A stretch of 26,965 nt of DNA, taken from Desulfovibrio sp. UBA2564. GTDB lineage: Bacteria; Desulfobacterota; Desulfovibrionia; Desulfovibrionales; Desulfovibrionaceae. Position numbers and translations under genes: made by a program. Below the pieces are notes generated by a model. The model was given only the letters and a program-made list of their open reading frames with translations. It did no database searches and was not told where the DNA came from. Every line of letters starts with the position of its first letter. The first letter of the stretch is position 1. Below, piece by piece: positions 9,561 to 18,604 of this stretch. Location of the stretch: the NCBI GenBank assembly GCA_002340305.1, contig DDLU01000277.1, forward strand, positions 1 to 26,965, read 5' to 3'.

Positions 9561-10226
9561 TTATTTAGTGCCGTTTTCAGCAGTGGCACTGGAGTTTGCT
9601 TTGAGTTCAGTGACTTTAGTTTGAAGGCGCTTGAAAAGCTCTTTCTTGCTGGCCTCGAAAGTTTTATCGTTTGTAGTATCAAGAATTCCGGTAAACTGAG
9701 TGCGGTAGTTCTTAACCAAGCTTACACCCTCGATTTTTACATCATAAACATCCCACTGACCATCAGTAAGTTTCATGCGGTAGAAAACAGGAATATCCTG
9801 TTTGCCAGTCAGCAAACGGGTATCAACTTGGGCGTATTTTCCCTTAATTATAGTCTCTTTGTCAAACGCGACTTTTTCTCCGGAATATTCTCCGACACGG
9901 CCTAGATAGGTTTGCTCAAGCAGATCAGTAAAAAGCTCAACGAACTGTTCTTTTTCTTCAGCTGAAAACTGGAGCCATGGTCTACCCACAGAGCGCTTGG
10001 AAAGCTCTTCAAAGTTGAAAAAATCCTTTATGGTTTCGCGGATTTTAACATTCATTTCGGCCTGTCTAGCGGGGTTTCCTTTGAGTTCAGGGTCATTGAG
10101 AATAGCGATGACACCCTGAATTCCGGAGCGTAAGCGAACCATGGGAGAGTTTTCCGCTGCAAAGCCTGCTCCGGCTGAAAGACAGAGCAGTACTACAATA
10201 GTAACTATGGATAATGTTCTTGTCAT
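9561..10226 (-). CDS. mlaC: MlaC periplasmic phospholipid-binding protein
   Basis: A soluble carrier that ferries phospholipid between the outer-membrane MlaA and the inner-membrane MlaFED complex. The start is placed at the ATG complementary to 10224-10226, since this gives a clean signal peptide (MTRTLSIVTIVVLLCLSAGAGFA, cleavage expected after AGFA, about residue 23). A longer frame from 10280 would add a basic tail and overlap mlaD. The 221 residues contain the MlaC/Ttg2D pattern: RETIKDFFNFEELSKRSVG, then FSAEEKEQFVELFTDLLEQTYLGRV, and the late VYDVKIEGVSLVKNYRTQF, which is the strongest family signature. The gene follows mlaD after 34 nt and precedes mlaA by 11 nt. Confidence 0.94.
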   Translation of the reverse strand: MTRTLSIVTIVVLLCLSAGAGFAAENSPMVRLRSGIQGVIAILNDPELKGNPARQAEMNVKIRETIKDFFNFEELSKRSVGRPWLQFSAEEKEQFVELFTDLLEQTYLGRVGEYSGEKVAFDKETIIKGKYAQVDTRLLTGKQDIPVFYRMKLTDGQWDVYDVKIEGVSLVKNYRTQFTGILDTTNDKTFEASKKELFKRLQTKVTELKANSSATAENGTK

Positions 10227-10260
10227 TTTTGAGAATCGATTATTTATTAAGTTGTTTTTT

Positions 10261-10707
10261 CTAGACCTTGCCAAAAACATAATTGCTGATCAAGTCTTCA
10301 ATATCAATTGCGGACTCTGTTTCAATAATAGCTCCACCGGGTTCAATGGGGTCTCCCACACCGCCGGGGGTAATTTTGATATATTTATCACCTATTAATC
10401 CGCTGGTTTTTACTGAGGCAATGGCATCATCTGTCAGTTCGATACGTTTCTCAATGCTTAGGGTCAGCACGGCTTTCTGCTTTTCCAGATCAAGGTTGAT
10501 ATGATCCACATAGCCGATGGGAACCCCCATCATTTCAACAGGTGAGTTAACCCGGAGTCCGGTCACATCGTTAAAGCCGGCAGTCACATGGTAATGATTG
10601 TCTGAGAACATATGCACATCGCCAAGCTTAACGCTCATGTAGACAATACAGAGTAGACCTAGAAAGACGAATATGCCGACTGCTGTTTCTTTGGGGTATT
10701 TTTTCAT
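10261..10707 (-). CDS. mlaD: MlaD MCE-domain phospholipid-binding protein
   Basis: An inner-membrane-anchored MCE protein whose hexameric ring binds phospholipid between MlaFE and periplasmic MlaC. The start is the ATG complementary to 10705-10707 (MKKYPKETAVGIFVFLG), which lies 17 nt after mlaF. Upstream in-frame codons overlap mlaF and are not used. The 148 residues comprise a single N-terminal helix (about 9-27) and one MCE domain (about 38-115) with FNDVTGLRVNSPVEMMGVPIG, VDHINLD and GLIGDKYIKITPGG. A short C-terminal tail (IDIEDLISNYVFGKV) is typical of MlaD. Alternative Mce/TTG2C names refer to the same family. Confidence 0.94.
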   Translation of the reverse strand: MKKYPKETAVGIFVFLGLLCIVYMSVKLGDVHMFSDNHYHVTAGFNDVTGLRVNSPVEMMGVPIGYVDHINLDLEKQKAVLTLSIEKRIELTDDAIASVKTSGLIGDKYIKITPGGVGDPIEPGGAIIETESAIDIEDLISNYVFGKV

Positions 10708-10724
10708 GCCGGAGTCCGTATCAT

Positions 10725-11564
10725 TTAATTGCTGTTCAAATCGCCAATGTATTTGGCGCAATCCATTTTCATAACAGACGGATCAAGGGGAGCGGTAGTC
10801 ACGCGTGGTGTCGCGCGTTTTGCTCCTTCACGATCCAGAAATTGGCGCAGGTAAGGTTCTTCTGTCGCCAGAAGCTCTTCCTTTTGCCCTTTGAAAAGTG
10901 TTTTCCCTTCACCGAGAACCACAACGTAGTCGGCAATGGTTTCCATGCTGGCCAGATCGTGGCTGACAACGACAACAGTCATATCAAAGCGTTCCTTGAG
11001 TTCAAGGAGCAGCCCGTCAAGTTCTGCGGAGTTGATCGGATCAAGTCCTGAGGTCGGCTCATCACAAAACAGAATATCCGGGTCCATGACCATGGCGCGG
11101 GCCAGTCCGGCTCTTTTGCGCATGCCTCCGGAAAGTTCGTTGGGATAGTAATCCATAAACTTTTCAAGGCCGACAAGACTGAGCTTGGATTTTACCACTT
11201 CGTAGATTTCCTGCTGTTTAAGGCGGGTATGTTCTCTAAGCGGCAGGGCCACGTTGTCGAAAAGGGTAAGTGCTCCCAGCAACGCTCCGTCCTGAAAAAG
11301 AACGCCGATACGCTGTTTCAGGCAACGGAATGCTTTGCGTTTTAGCCTGTAAATATTGTGCCTGCCCAGATAAACGGCTCCGTCCATAGGAGTGTTCAGC
11401 TTGAGAATGTTTTTGAGCAGCGTGGATTTACCGCAACCGGAACGGCCTAGAATTACGGTAATTCCGCCGCCGGGGAGAGTTGCATTAATATGGGTAACAA
11501 CGGGATTGCCATCGTATCCGATGGTTAGATTTTCGATTCTGATATCTGGTGCTGTTGAGTTCAT
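10725..11564 (-). CDS. mlaF: MlaF ABC-transporter ATPase of the phospholipid system
   Basis: Cytoplasmic ATPase of the MlaFED complex. All ABC elements are visible: Walker A GRSGCGKST (40-48), Q-loop Q91, signature LSGGM (144-148), Walker B with DEPTSGLDP (168-176), and the switch histidine H202. The ATG is preceded by GAGGGA. The 279 residues slightly exceed the usual roughly 265; the extra length is a C-terminal tail (about 245-279) with no motif I recognise. The gene starts 9 nt after mlaE ends and is followed by mlaD, the standard E-F-D-C order. Confidence 0.96.
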   Translation of the reverse strand: MNSTAPDIRIENLTIGYDGNPVVTHINATLPGGGITVILGRSGCGKSTLLKNILKLNTPMDGAVYLGRHNIYRLKRKAFRCLKQRIGVLFQDGALLGALTLFDNVALPLREHTRLKQQEIYEVVKSKLSLVGLEKFMDYYPNELSGGMRKRAGLARAMVMDPDILFCDEPTSGLDPINSAELDGLLLELKERFDMTVVVVSHDLASMETIADYVVVLGEGKTLFKGQKEELLATEEPYLRQFLDREGAKRATPRVTTAPLDPSVMKMDCAKYIGDLNSN

Positions 11565-11573
11565 CCGGTCCCT

Positions 11574-12386
11574 CTAGAGAAGCAAAGAAGTTATGATGTA
11601 GTCGGCAACAAGAACCAGTACGCAGGACATAACTACTGCGGTTGTTGTTGCTTGGCTTACGCCTTCGGGACCTTTGCCGTCTTTGCGATGGTGAGTGAAA
11701 TAGCCTTGAAAGCAGCATACTGTACAGACCAGTACCGCAAAGATAAGAGATTTGCTGAAACCTGTGGAAATATCATCCCAGCCAAGTGCTGTCTGTACAC
11801 GGTGCCAGTAAACCCCTGAGTTACCGCCCAGCAGAGAAACCCCGGTCATGTAACCGCCAGCAATGCCGATAAGGTCGAAAAGGGCGGTCAGGATTGGGAA
11901 TGAAATGAGCGAGGCCAACAGTTTGGGGCTGACCAGATAGTTCATGGGGTTGATGTCCATAAGTTCAAGGGCATCAATCTGTTCGGAAATACGCATGACC
12001 CCGATTTCTGCGGTCATGGAGGAACCGGCACGCCCGGTCAGCATTATGGCTGTGAGAACCGGACCCAGTTCACGGACAAGTGAAAGGGCCACTGCCGCTC
12101 CGAGAAATCCGTCAGAACCGAATTTAGAAAGGGCATATTGGGTCTGAAGGCCGACAACCATTCCGGTAAAAAGACCAATCAGGGATATGACTGTAAGGGA
12201 TTTTACCCCGATGAAGTAAAGCTCTTTGATGGTTTTGTTGAAGATTCCTGTGGAACTGAAAATATGCAGCAGCCCGTCCATGAGGAAAATGAACATGGCA
12301 CCGGCTTCAGCGAGCATATCCATGAAGTATTTACCTATCATGGTAAGCGGCTGGAGTAATTTGTTTTCAGTTTCAGCTTGAGACAT
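11574..12386 (-). CDS. mlaE: MlaE ABC-transporter permease
   Basis: Inner-membrane permease of the MlaFED phospholipid transporter, 270 residues. It has the family layout: an amphipathic N-terminus, then about five hydrophobic helices. Signatures include GLFTGMVVGLQTQYALSKFG, the cytoplasmic loop ELGPVLTAIMLTGRAGSSMTAE, followed by EQIDALELMDINPMNYLVSPKLLA cut across residues 134-157, and a late GVSQATTTAVV that is highly conserved in MlaE. It is the first gene of the mla operon. The 154 bp upstream must hold the operon promoter, but I cannot assign convincing -35/-10 boxes there. No mlaB (STAS domain) gene is present in this cluster. Confidence 0.95.
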   Translation of the reverse strand: MSQAETENKLLQPLTMIGKYFMDMLAEAGAMFIFLMDGLLHIFSSTGIFNKTIKELYFIGVKSLTVISLIGLFTGMVVGLQTQYALSKFGSDGFLGAAVALSLVRELGPVLTAIMLTGRAGSSMTAEIGVMRISEQIDALELMDINPMNYLVSPKLLASLISFPILTALFDLIGIAGGYMTGVSLLGGNSGVYWHRVQTALGWDDISTGFSKSLIFAVLVCTVCCFQGYFTHHRKDGKGPEGVSQATTTAVVMSCVLVLVADYIITSLLL

Positions 12387-12540
12387 CGTCAGTTAATTAC
12401 CATAAAATTAGTTAAGAAATGGTTAAGTGCATAAGGCCAAGTTCAATCCGTCCCTTTAGCATAATGATCTGGAAAATAAAAGGGTGAAATAGGCTTGGAT
12501 GTGTATAACCGCTTACCTGCTTCTTTCTTTTAAGTATCCG

Positions 12541-13158
12541 TTAATCTTCATCATCAAGACCGTTTTTGTTTTCCCACCAGCTTGGCGGTGGACCCAGATA
12601 CCACCAGTCTTTGTGGTCGGTCTCAGCAATTTTATCGGCCAATTTCTGACCTTCCTCAGTGCGCAGTCTCTTTAATGCTGATTCCAGCCATTTTCCGGCA
12701 TATGGGTTCCCCATATCCAGCTCCTCTTTGAGGTTGAGGATGAAATCAAGCTGGTCTGCATCCTGAGCCAGTTTGGACTCAAGAGTCTCACACTCTTCAA
12801 GCTCCTCCCAATGAGGAAAAATTTTATCTTCAAGTCCGGTCCCGGCAAGAGTGTGGCGCAGGGCCTTATCCCTGTAACTGCGGTTGTAGATGCGGTTTAC
12901 GTAGTTGAAGTCTCCGGTGCGTGCTTCGTGCAGATCATGGAACAGGCACATGAATACTGTGCGGGCCATGTCAGCCCCGGCCATGTCTGCCAGCACGTAA
13001 CCCAGTACCGCAACCCGGTAGGAATGGTCGGCTACAGATTCTGAACCTGTACCCAAAAACTGATATCCGGTGCGCGGTGTCTTACGCAGCATGCCAACCT
13101 CAAAGAGAAAGTCAGCAAGTCTGGTCATCTTGTCGCGGTTTTCAAGGTTTTTCATCAT
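12541..13158 (-). CDS. HD-domain nucleotidase-like protein (YfbR/HDDC2 family)
   Basis: A probable metal-dependent 5'-deoxynucleotidase-type hydrolase in the cytoplasm. The residues expected for YfbR-type enzymes are visible in order: H45 (VADHS), H74-D75 (FHDLHE), E78, D83 and a late D in DADQLDF (about 133-135). The N-terminus (LADFLFEVGMLRKTPRTGY) is typical of the HD_3/HDDC2 group. The 205 residues are in the family range. The C-terminal tail with WWYLGPPPSWWENKNG is Trp/Pro-rich and unusual. Two adjacent ATG codons are possible starts and neither has a clear ribosome site. The gene lies 35 nt downstream of argJ in the same direction, suggesting cotranscription, but no functional link is obvious. 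Confidence 0.85.
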   Translation of the reverse strand: MMKNLENRDKMTRLADFLFEVGMLRKTPRTGYQFLGTGSESVADHSYRVAVLGYVLADMAGADMARTVFMCLFHDLHEARTGDFNYVNRIYNRSYRDKALRHTLAGTGLEDKIFPHWEELEECETLESKLAQDADQLDFILNLKEELDMGNPYAGKWLESALKRLRTEEGQKLADKIAETDHKDWWYLGPPPSWWENKNGLDDED

Positions 13159-13193
13159 ATAAAAGTCTGATTATGGTTTAGGATTGTGAAATA

Positions 13194-14378
13194 TTATGAC
13201 CGATAGTCTGCGTTGATGTTGATGTATTCGCGGGTCAGGTCGGAAGCTTGAAGCATCGCTGATCCTTTGCCGTCTCCGAGGGTTATGTTCACCTGAACAT
13301 CCTGTTTACGCATGATCGGTTCAAGCAGGGCATCCATGTCTCCTTCTATTGGCTTACCTTTTTCAAAGACAACAATTTTGCCGAAGCTTAAAGTTAGCTT
13401 TTCGGGATCAAATTCAGCTCCGCTGCGGCCTGCGGCAGCGACTATGCGGCCCCAATTAGGATCTTCACCGAAAAGTGCGGTTTTAACCAGCGGGGAGTTT
13501 CCAACAGCACGGACCATGAGTTCCGCATCCTCATCTGAGGCCGCTCCGGTGACATTGATATGCATAACCTTGGTTCCGCCCTCTGCATCCTGCACTATCA
13601 TATAGGATAACTGCTGGCAGATATCGAGGAGCAGGGCTTCCAAATTTGCTTTATTCTCATCACTTTCCGCTTTTGCTTTGGATGCACCATTGGCAAAAGC
13701 CATGACGGTGTCATTGGTGCTGGTATCACCGTCAACTGTTACACAGTTGAAGCTTTTATCGATGCAGCGGCGCAGCGCATCCTGCCACCATTCAGGGTCA
13801 ACTTCAGCATCACAAGTAATGAAACCGAGCATGGTTGCCATATTCGGGGAGATCATGCCGGCACCTTTACACATGCCGAGCATGCGCACCGGTTTGCCGT
13901 CACATCCGATTTCACCCCAAGCCAGTTTAGGAAATTTGTCAGTGGTCATGATTGCCTTGGCGGCTTCGACTGCATCGCTATTGCCCAACGCCCCTTTCAG
14001 CTTTGGTGCAACTTCACGCCATTTATCCATATTAAAGCGTGGTCCGATTACTCCGGTGGAAGAAGGGAGCAGGTCTTTGTCACTGATTCCGAGATATTTG
14101 GCTGCGAGGATAAGACTTTCCCGACAGTCTTCAATGCCTTCAACTCCGGTGCAGGCATTAGCCAGCCCTGCATTGATAATGGCTCCACGGACAATCTGTG
14201 ATTCTGCGAGTATCTCTTTGCCTACCGTAACTGGGGCTGCCTGAAATTTGTTCTTGGTAAATACGGCGGCAGCAACTGCGGGAGTATCGCTCAGGATGAG
14301 AGCAAGGTCATTGCGTCCATTGTACTTGAAACCGGCCTCGAGGGCTGCAAATTTGAATCCTTTGGGAGTCTGAAGCAT
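13194..14378 (-). CDS. argJ: Bifunctional ArgJ (ornithine acetyltransferase / N-acetylglutamate synthase)
   Basis: Transfers acetyl from N-acetylornithine to glutamate in arginine biosynthesis, and in bifunctional forms also acetylates glutamate from acetyl-CoA. At 394 residues it has normal length. The precursor self-cleaves before the catalytic threonine, seen here as T182 in the conserved block KGAGMISPNMATMLGF. Other signatures are INAGLANACTG, LPSSTGVIG, CVTVDGDTSTNDT and EDPNWGRIVAAAGRSG. The start ATG has AAAGGA about 8 nt upstream. It is the first gene of a two-gene unit with the HD nucleotidase; the 186 bp upstream also contains the terminator of the next unit. Whether it is bi- or monofunctional cannot be decided from sequence. 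Confidence 0.96.
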   Translation of the reverse strand: MLQTPKGFKFAALEAGFKYNGRNDLALILSDTPAVAAAVFTKNKFQAAPVTVGKEILAESQIVRGAIINAGLANACTGVEGIEDCRESLILAAKYLGISDKDLLPSSTGVIGPRFNMDKWREVAPKLKGALGNSDAVEAAKAIMTTDKFPKLAWGEIGCDGKPVRMLGMCKGAGMISPNMATMLGFITCDAEVDPEWWQDALRRCIDKSFNCVTVDGDTSTNDTVMAFANGASKAKAESDENKANLEALLLDICQQLSYMIVQDAEGGTKVMHINVTGAASDEDAELMVRAVGNSPLVKTALFGEDPNWGRIVAAAGRSGAEFDPEKLTLSFGKIVVFEKGKPIEGDMDALLEPIMRKQDVQVNITLGDGKGSAMLQASDLTREYININADYRS

Positions 14379-14503
14379 TGTATTATCCTTTGAATATCAT
14401 GCCCCCAACGAAGTGGGCAGTAGTCTTAAACTGTTACTCTCTCGGTAGAAACTCTGCAAGATAAAATAGGTTATTAAAACAAAACTCGTCGGTCTTTTTA
14501 TAT

Positions 14504-14541
14504 AAAAAAAGCGGGCCTGTTCCTGCAAGAACAGACCCGCT
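14504..14541 (-). terminator. Intrinsic terminator of the foldase gene
   Basis: A 13-bp stem: AGCGGGTCTGTTC and GAACAGGCCCGCT on the - strand around a 6-nt loop, followed by seven T. The one irregular pair is G-U on the - strand transcript but C-A on the other strand, which fits termination of the - strand gene. Confidence 0.93.
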
Positions 14542-14564
14542 TATATAATCTGAGTATATCCAGA

Positions 14565-16466
14565 CTAGTTAAGGAGGTCCTTGCGGACGTACTCAACTTT
14601 GGCTTTGGATCGCAGTTCTGTCAGGAATGCATTGAATACTTCGTTTGAGCGCTGCTGGAAGATAGCGTCCATGACCATATCTTTCTGAGCAGCCCATGCT
14701 TCCTCTTTAGGAGGAATGCGATCATCTACGCGGGCAACAATGAAACCGCCGGGCAGCTCGAATGCTTCAGGCAACCACTGATCTTTTTTACCTGCGAATG
14801 CAGCCTGAGCAAGTTTGGGGTTCATGCCCAGACCGGGAACAAAACCGTCGCGTCCGAAAGGCTCGGAAGTTTTGAGGTCTTTCTTGATTGACTTGAGAGT
14901 CTTTGCTGCAGTTTTACTGTCAGCAAGCTGAGCCATAATAGCCATAGCCTTAATTTTAGCCATCTGCATTGCGCGCTGCTGGGAAAGAAAGCTTTCGATA
15001 TCCTGCTTCTGGTCCTTGAGCGGACTCAGGGAAGGAGGAACGTCGGTTTCTTTTTCAACGAGGATGTAACCTCCGTCGATAGCGATGGGCATTTCAGTAG
15101 CAGTATCTTTGGGCAGATCAATGATGGTCTTTGCTGCACTTTCGGTCATGCCGAAGGCGCGGGAAAGGTTCTGCACAGTGGCGCGTTCGCTTTTCTTGAA
15201 AGCAATGCCGAGTTCTTCAGATACTTTATCAATCTTCATGCCGGAAGCGAGAAGATCGATTGCGTGGTCCAGCTTGTCCGTGATGGAATCAGCAGCTTTT
15301 TCCTGAGCGATCATGCCGCTGATCTCATCTTTTACCTGATCAAGTTCTTTCTGACCGGCTTTGCGGACATCTTCAATTTTGATCAGGTGCCAGCCGAAGC
15401 GGGTGCGTACGGGCTTGCTTACTTCACCTTTTTTGAGTGCAAAAGCTGCATCTTCGAAAGGTTTGACCATAGCGCCGTGACTAAACCAACCCAGTTCACC
15501 GCCTTTAGGAGCACTGGGACCCTCGGAGTATTTTTTAGCCAGTTTAGCGAAATCCTGACCGGACTTAGCCTTGGCGAGAACTTTTTTGATTTTCTTTTCA
15601 GCGGCAGCAACTTCTTTGTCGGCAGCATTTTCATCAACAGCAATCAGGATGTGACGGGCGTTAACCTGCTCTTCCTGCTGAAAGGTTTCTCTGTTTGCTT
15701 CGTAGTATGCAGCGATCTCTTCGGGAGTAACGGTCTCGTTGATGGATAGTTCTTCCGGAGTGAAAGCGATGTATTTTACTACAGAACGACCCGGAATGGT
15801 GAACTTGTCGGGATTTGCTTTGTAGAAATCTTCGATTTCCTTGTCGCTGACTTTAATGTTTTTAACAAAGTCAGCACCGGGAACATAGTAGTAGTCGATC
15901 TGTACTTTTTCAGACGCGGAGTCAAAAAGGGCACGGGCATCAGCTTCTGAAGGTTTAACCGGGAGGGTTACGTATTCCTGAAGCTTCTGGATCAGAGCAC
16001 TGTTACGCATGCTGTTTTCAAAGGTAGCAGCGGACATTTGCCTGCTCTGCAGGAAAGCCTGATAAATATTCATGTCGAATTTGCCGTCTTTGTCGGCAAA
16101 AGCAGGAATCTGGCTGATGCTGTAGGAAAGTTCGCTATTGGAAACTGCGAGGCCAAGCTTCTCCGCTTCAGCTTCGAGAAGTTTCTGGCTGACCAACTGT
16201 TCAAGAACAGCTTTCCTGAATTCAGGGGACTGGAGTTGGTCTGAGTCTACATTGGGATTCTGAGTTCGCAATGCTTCTGCGGTTTCACGATATACCTGCA
16301 TGAATTCCTGAGTGGGAACAGGCTGATCGTTGACGTATGCTATTACCGGGTCGGTGTTGCCGTTGAATCCGCCGGCGCCGAAGGCAAAAATAAAAACTGC
16401 GATAATGATACCGAACGCGATTTTGATGCCCCAGCTCTGGGCATTTTGGCGCAGAATGTCCATCAT
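14565..16466 (-). CDS. ppiD: PpiD-type membrane-anchored periplasmic foldase (SurA_N + parvulin)
   Basis: A peptidyl-prolyl isomerase/chaperone that assists proteins leaving SecYEG on the periplasmic side. The 633 residues match PpiD in length and order: a short cytoplasmic start (MMDILRQNAQSWGIKI), one membrane helix (about 14-33), a SurA-N-like chaperone region (about 36-170), and a parvulin domain (about 266-366). The parvulin domain contains ARHILIAV, FAKLAKKYSEGPSAPKGGELG, FEDAAFALKKGEVSKPV and FGWHLIKIED. A C-terminal chaperone region follows. Either of two adjacent ATG codons could start it. It lies 98 bp after the aconitase gene, with a 10-bp hairpin lacking a T run between them, so readthrough from aconitase is possible. 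It has its own strong terminator. Confidence 0.93.
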   Translation of the reverse strand: MMDILRQNAQSWGIKIAFGIIIAVFIFAFGAGGFNGNTDPVIAYVNDQPVPTQEFMQVYRETAEALRTQNPNVDSDQLQSPEFRKAVLEQLVSQKLLEAEAEKLGLAVSNSELSYSISQIPAFADKDGKFDMNIYQAFLQSRQMSAATFENSMRNSALIQKLQEYVTLPVKPSEADARALFDSASEKVQIDYYYVPGADFVKNIKVSDKEIEDFYKANPDKFTIPGRSVVKYIAFTPEELSINETVTPEEIAAYYEANRETFQQEEQVNARHILIAVDENAADKEVAAAEKKIKKVLAKAKSGQDFAKLAKKYSEGPSAPKGGELGWFSHGAMVKPFEDAAFALKKGEVSKPVRTRFGWHLIKIEDVRKAGQKELDQVKDEISGMIAQEKAADSITDKLDHAIDLLASGMKIDKVSEELGIAFKKSERATVQNLSRAFGMTESAAKTIIDLPKDTATEMPIAIDGGYILVEKETDVPPSLSPLKDQKQDIESFLSQQRAMQMAKIKAMAIMAQLADSKTAAKTLKSIKKDLKTSEPFGRDGFVPGLGMNPKLAQAAFAGKKDQWLPEAFELPGGFIVARVDDRIPPKEEAWAAQKDMVMDAIFQQRSNEVFNAFLTELRSKAKVEYVRKDLLN

Positions 16467-16524
16467 GGCTTCTTCAGTCTCCGTTTGCAGCAGTTGCTGC
16501 TTTCAATGTTGATTCTATTCAATC

Positions 16525-16556
16525 GGCAGGACATCCAAAAATATGAATGTCCTGCC
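16525..16556. other. 10-bp perfect hairpin between aconitase and foldase genes
   Basis: GGCAGGACAT (16525-16534) and ATGTCCTGCC (16547-16556) with a 12-nt loop. No T run follows on either strand, so it is either a weak or factor-aided terminator of the aconitase transcript or a processing/stability hairpin. Confidence 0.45.
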
Positions 16557-16564
16557 ATACTCAT

Positions 16565-18481
16565 TTACAATTGTTTACCGACGTAATTCAGCAGACCGCC
16601 GGCTTTAATAATCTCAAGTTCTTTTTCAGAGAGGTCATTTTTAACTTTGATTTCAGTGCCATCAGCAGCAACGGAGCATTCGCCGCCGGGAGTGATGGTT
16701 GTGGTATCAAGTTTTAATTTACTACCTTCCGACAGTTTGTCGTAATCGCTCTTTTCAGAGAGTACAAGGGGTAGAATGCCAAAATTGATAAGATTTGCAC
16801 GATGAATGCGTGCAAGAGACTTGGTGATTACGGCAACAACGCCCAGATGACGGGGGCCGAGAGCCGCATGTTCGCGGCTTGAACCCTGTCCATAGTTTTC
16901 TCCGCCGAGGATGATTCCGCTATCAGCAGTTTTCATGCGGCCGACAAAGTTTTCATCGACGCGGCTGAAGATATACTCACTGATCGCCGGAATGTTGGAG
17001 CGCAGAGCGGTGATCTGTGCGCCGGCAGGCAGAATGTGGTCAGTGGTGATGTCATCATCGACTTTAAGACAGATTTCAGAAGAGATCTGATCCGGCAGAG
17101 CGGAGAAAGTCTCAAGGGGAACGATGTTCGGCCCACGTACGATTTCAACTTTCTCCCTGTGTTCAGGAGGAAAGATGAATAGATGGCGGATGGAAGGAAC
17201 ATCTTCCGGAAACTCGATCTTGGCCGGGGGAGTTCCCCATGTTGCGGGATCGGTGAATTCTCCGGCAAGGGCCAGCTTTGCAGCAGTTTGCGGGCTGGCA
17301 AGATACACTTGTGCATCCAGAGTTCCGCTGCGGCCTTCAAAGTTACGGTTAAAAGTACGTACGCTCACTCCGGCAGAAGTGGGAGAACCACCCATGCCGA
17401 TGCAGGGACCGCAAGTACATTCAAGAAGTCTGGCGCCGGAATCAAGGAAGTTGGCGATCAGCCCGTCAGAAGCAAGCATTTTCAGAACCTGTTTGGAACC
17501 GGGGGAGATCATCAGGTCCACACCATCAGGCAACTGCTGGTCCTGCAGGATCAGGGCAGTTGTCTTCAGGTCGGAATAGGAAGAGTTGGTACAGGAACCG
17601 ATTGCGGACTGATTAACTTTAAGTCCCGCAAGAGACTTAACGGAAACAACACGGTCCGGCATGTGCGGCTGGGCAACCAGAGGTTCCAGTTCGGAAAGGT
17701 TGATTTCAACTATTTCAGAGTAGGTTGCGTCTGTGTCTGCAATGAGTTCTGACCAGTCCTCTTCGCGGCCCATGGCTTTAAGGAAGTCTTTGGTGTTCCC
17801 ATCACTGGGGAATATGGAAGTGGTTGCTCCCAGTTCCGCACCCATATTTGTGATAACCGCACGTTCAGGAACGGAAAGGGATTTTACGCCTTCGCCGGCA
17901 AATTCAAAAACTTTGCCCACACCGCCTTTGACAGTTTTCAGCTCAAGCAGCTTAAGAATAATGTCTTTAGCAGAAGCCCAGCCTGTAAGTTCTCCGGTGA
18001 GTTCCACTTTGACAACTTTAGGCATGGGAATGGTGTAGGGCTGTCCGGCCATTGCCAGAGCAACGGAAAGTCCGCCTGCTCCCATTGCCAGCATGCCAAG
18101 CCCGCCTGCGGTGGGAGTATGGCTGTCGGAGCCGATCAGGGTCTTACCCGGTTTGGCAAAGTTTTCAAGATGCAGCTGGTGACAGATTCCGGTACCGGCA
18201 GGCGAGAATACAACACCGTGCTTGGCTGCGACAGTACGTAGGTACTGATGGTCGTCAGGGTTACGGAATCCCATCTGCAGGGTGTTGTGGTCTACGTAAC
18301 TTACGGAAAGTTCGGTCTGGACCTTATCAATACCCATTGCTTCAAATTGCAGATAAGCCATGGTGCCGGTGGCATCCTGAGTCAGCGTTTGATCAATTCG
18401 CAGCCCGACCTCTGTTCCCGGCTCCATTTTGCCGTTCAAAAGATGCGCTGATATGATCTTTTCAGTAATATTTAAACTCAT
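16565..18481 (-). CDS. acn: Aconitate hydratase (compact, about 640-residue form)
   Basis: Interconverts citrate and isocitrate through a [4Fe-4S] cluster. In sulfate reducers with an incomplete cycle this supplies 2-oxoglutarate for glutamate synthesis. The 638 residues match the short bacterial aconitase type, not the roughly 890-residue AcnA/AcnB. Cluster ligands are C297 (GSCTNSS), C357 and C360 (CTCGPC). The substrate region GSDSHTPTAGGLGMLAMGAGG (about 117-137) and the swivel-domain motif GENYGQGSSREHAALGPRHLG are intact. GGAGGT lies 5 nt before the ATG. The gene follows the coiled-coil gene by 123 bp and probably has its own promoter there, though I could not place one. Confidence 0.95.
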   Translation of the reverse strand: MSLNITEKIISAHLLNGKMEPGTEVGLRIDQTLTQDATGTMAYLQFEAMGIDKVQTELSVSYVDHNTLQMGFRNPDDHQYLRTVAAKHGVVFSPAGTGICHQLHLENFAKPGKTLIGSDSHTPTAGGLGMLAMGAGGLSVALAMAGQPYTIPMPKVVKVELTGELTGWASAKDIILKLLELKTVKGGVGKVFEFAGEGVKSLSVPERAVITNMGAELGATTSIFPSDGNTKDFLKAMGREEDWSELIADTDATYSEIVEINLSELEPLVAQPHMPDRVVSVKSLAGLKVNQSAIGSCTNSSYSDLKTTALILQDQQLPDGVDLMISPGSKQVLKMLASDGLIANFLDSGARLLECTCGPCIGMGGSPTSAGVSVRTFNRNFEGRSGTLDAQVYLASPQTAAKLALAGEFTDPATWGTPPAKIEFPEDVPSIRHLFIFPPEHREKVEIVRGPNIVPLETFSALPDQISSEICLKVDDDITTDHILPAGAQITALRSNIPAISEYIFSRVDENFVGRMKTADSGIILGGENYGQGSSREHAALGPRHLGVVAVITKSLARIHRANLINFGILPLVLSEKSDYDKLSEGSKLKLDTTTITPGGECSVAADGTEIKVKNDLSEKELEIIKAGGLLNYVGKQL

Positions 18482-18604
18482 GATACCTCCGGTGTGATTG
18501 TGCTTATCGTAAGCTGATTTGAAACTAAGTGTCCTGTTGTACGTCGCATACCTGCGTACTACATAAAGTGCCCGCTAAAGCTGTTATGATTGGGCGGGGA
18601 TTTA

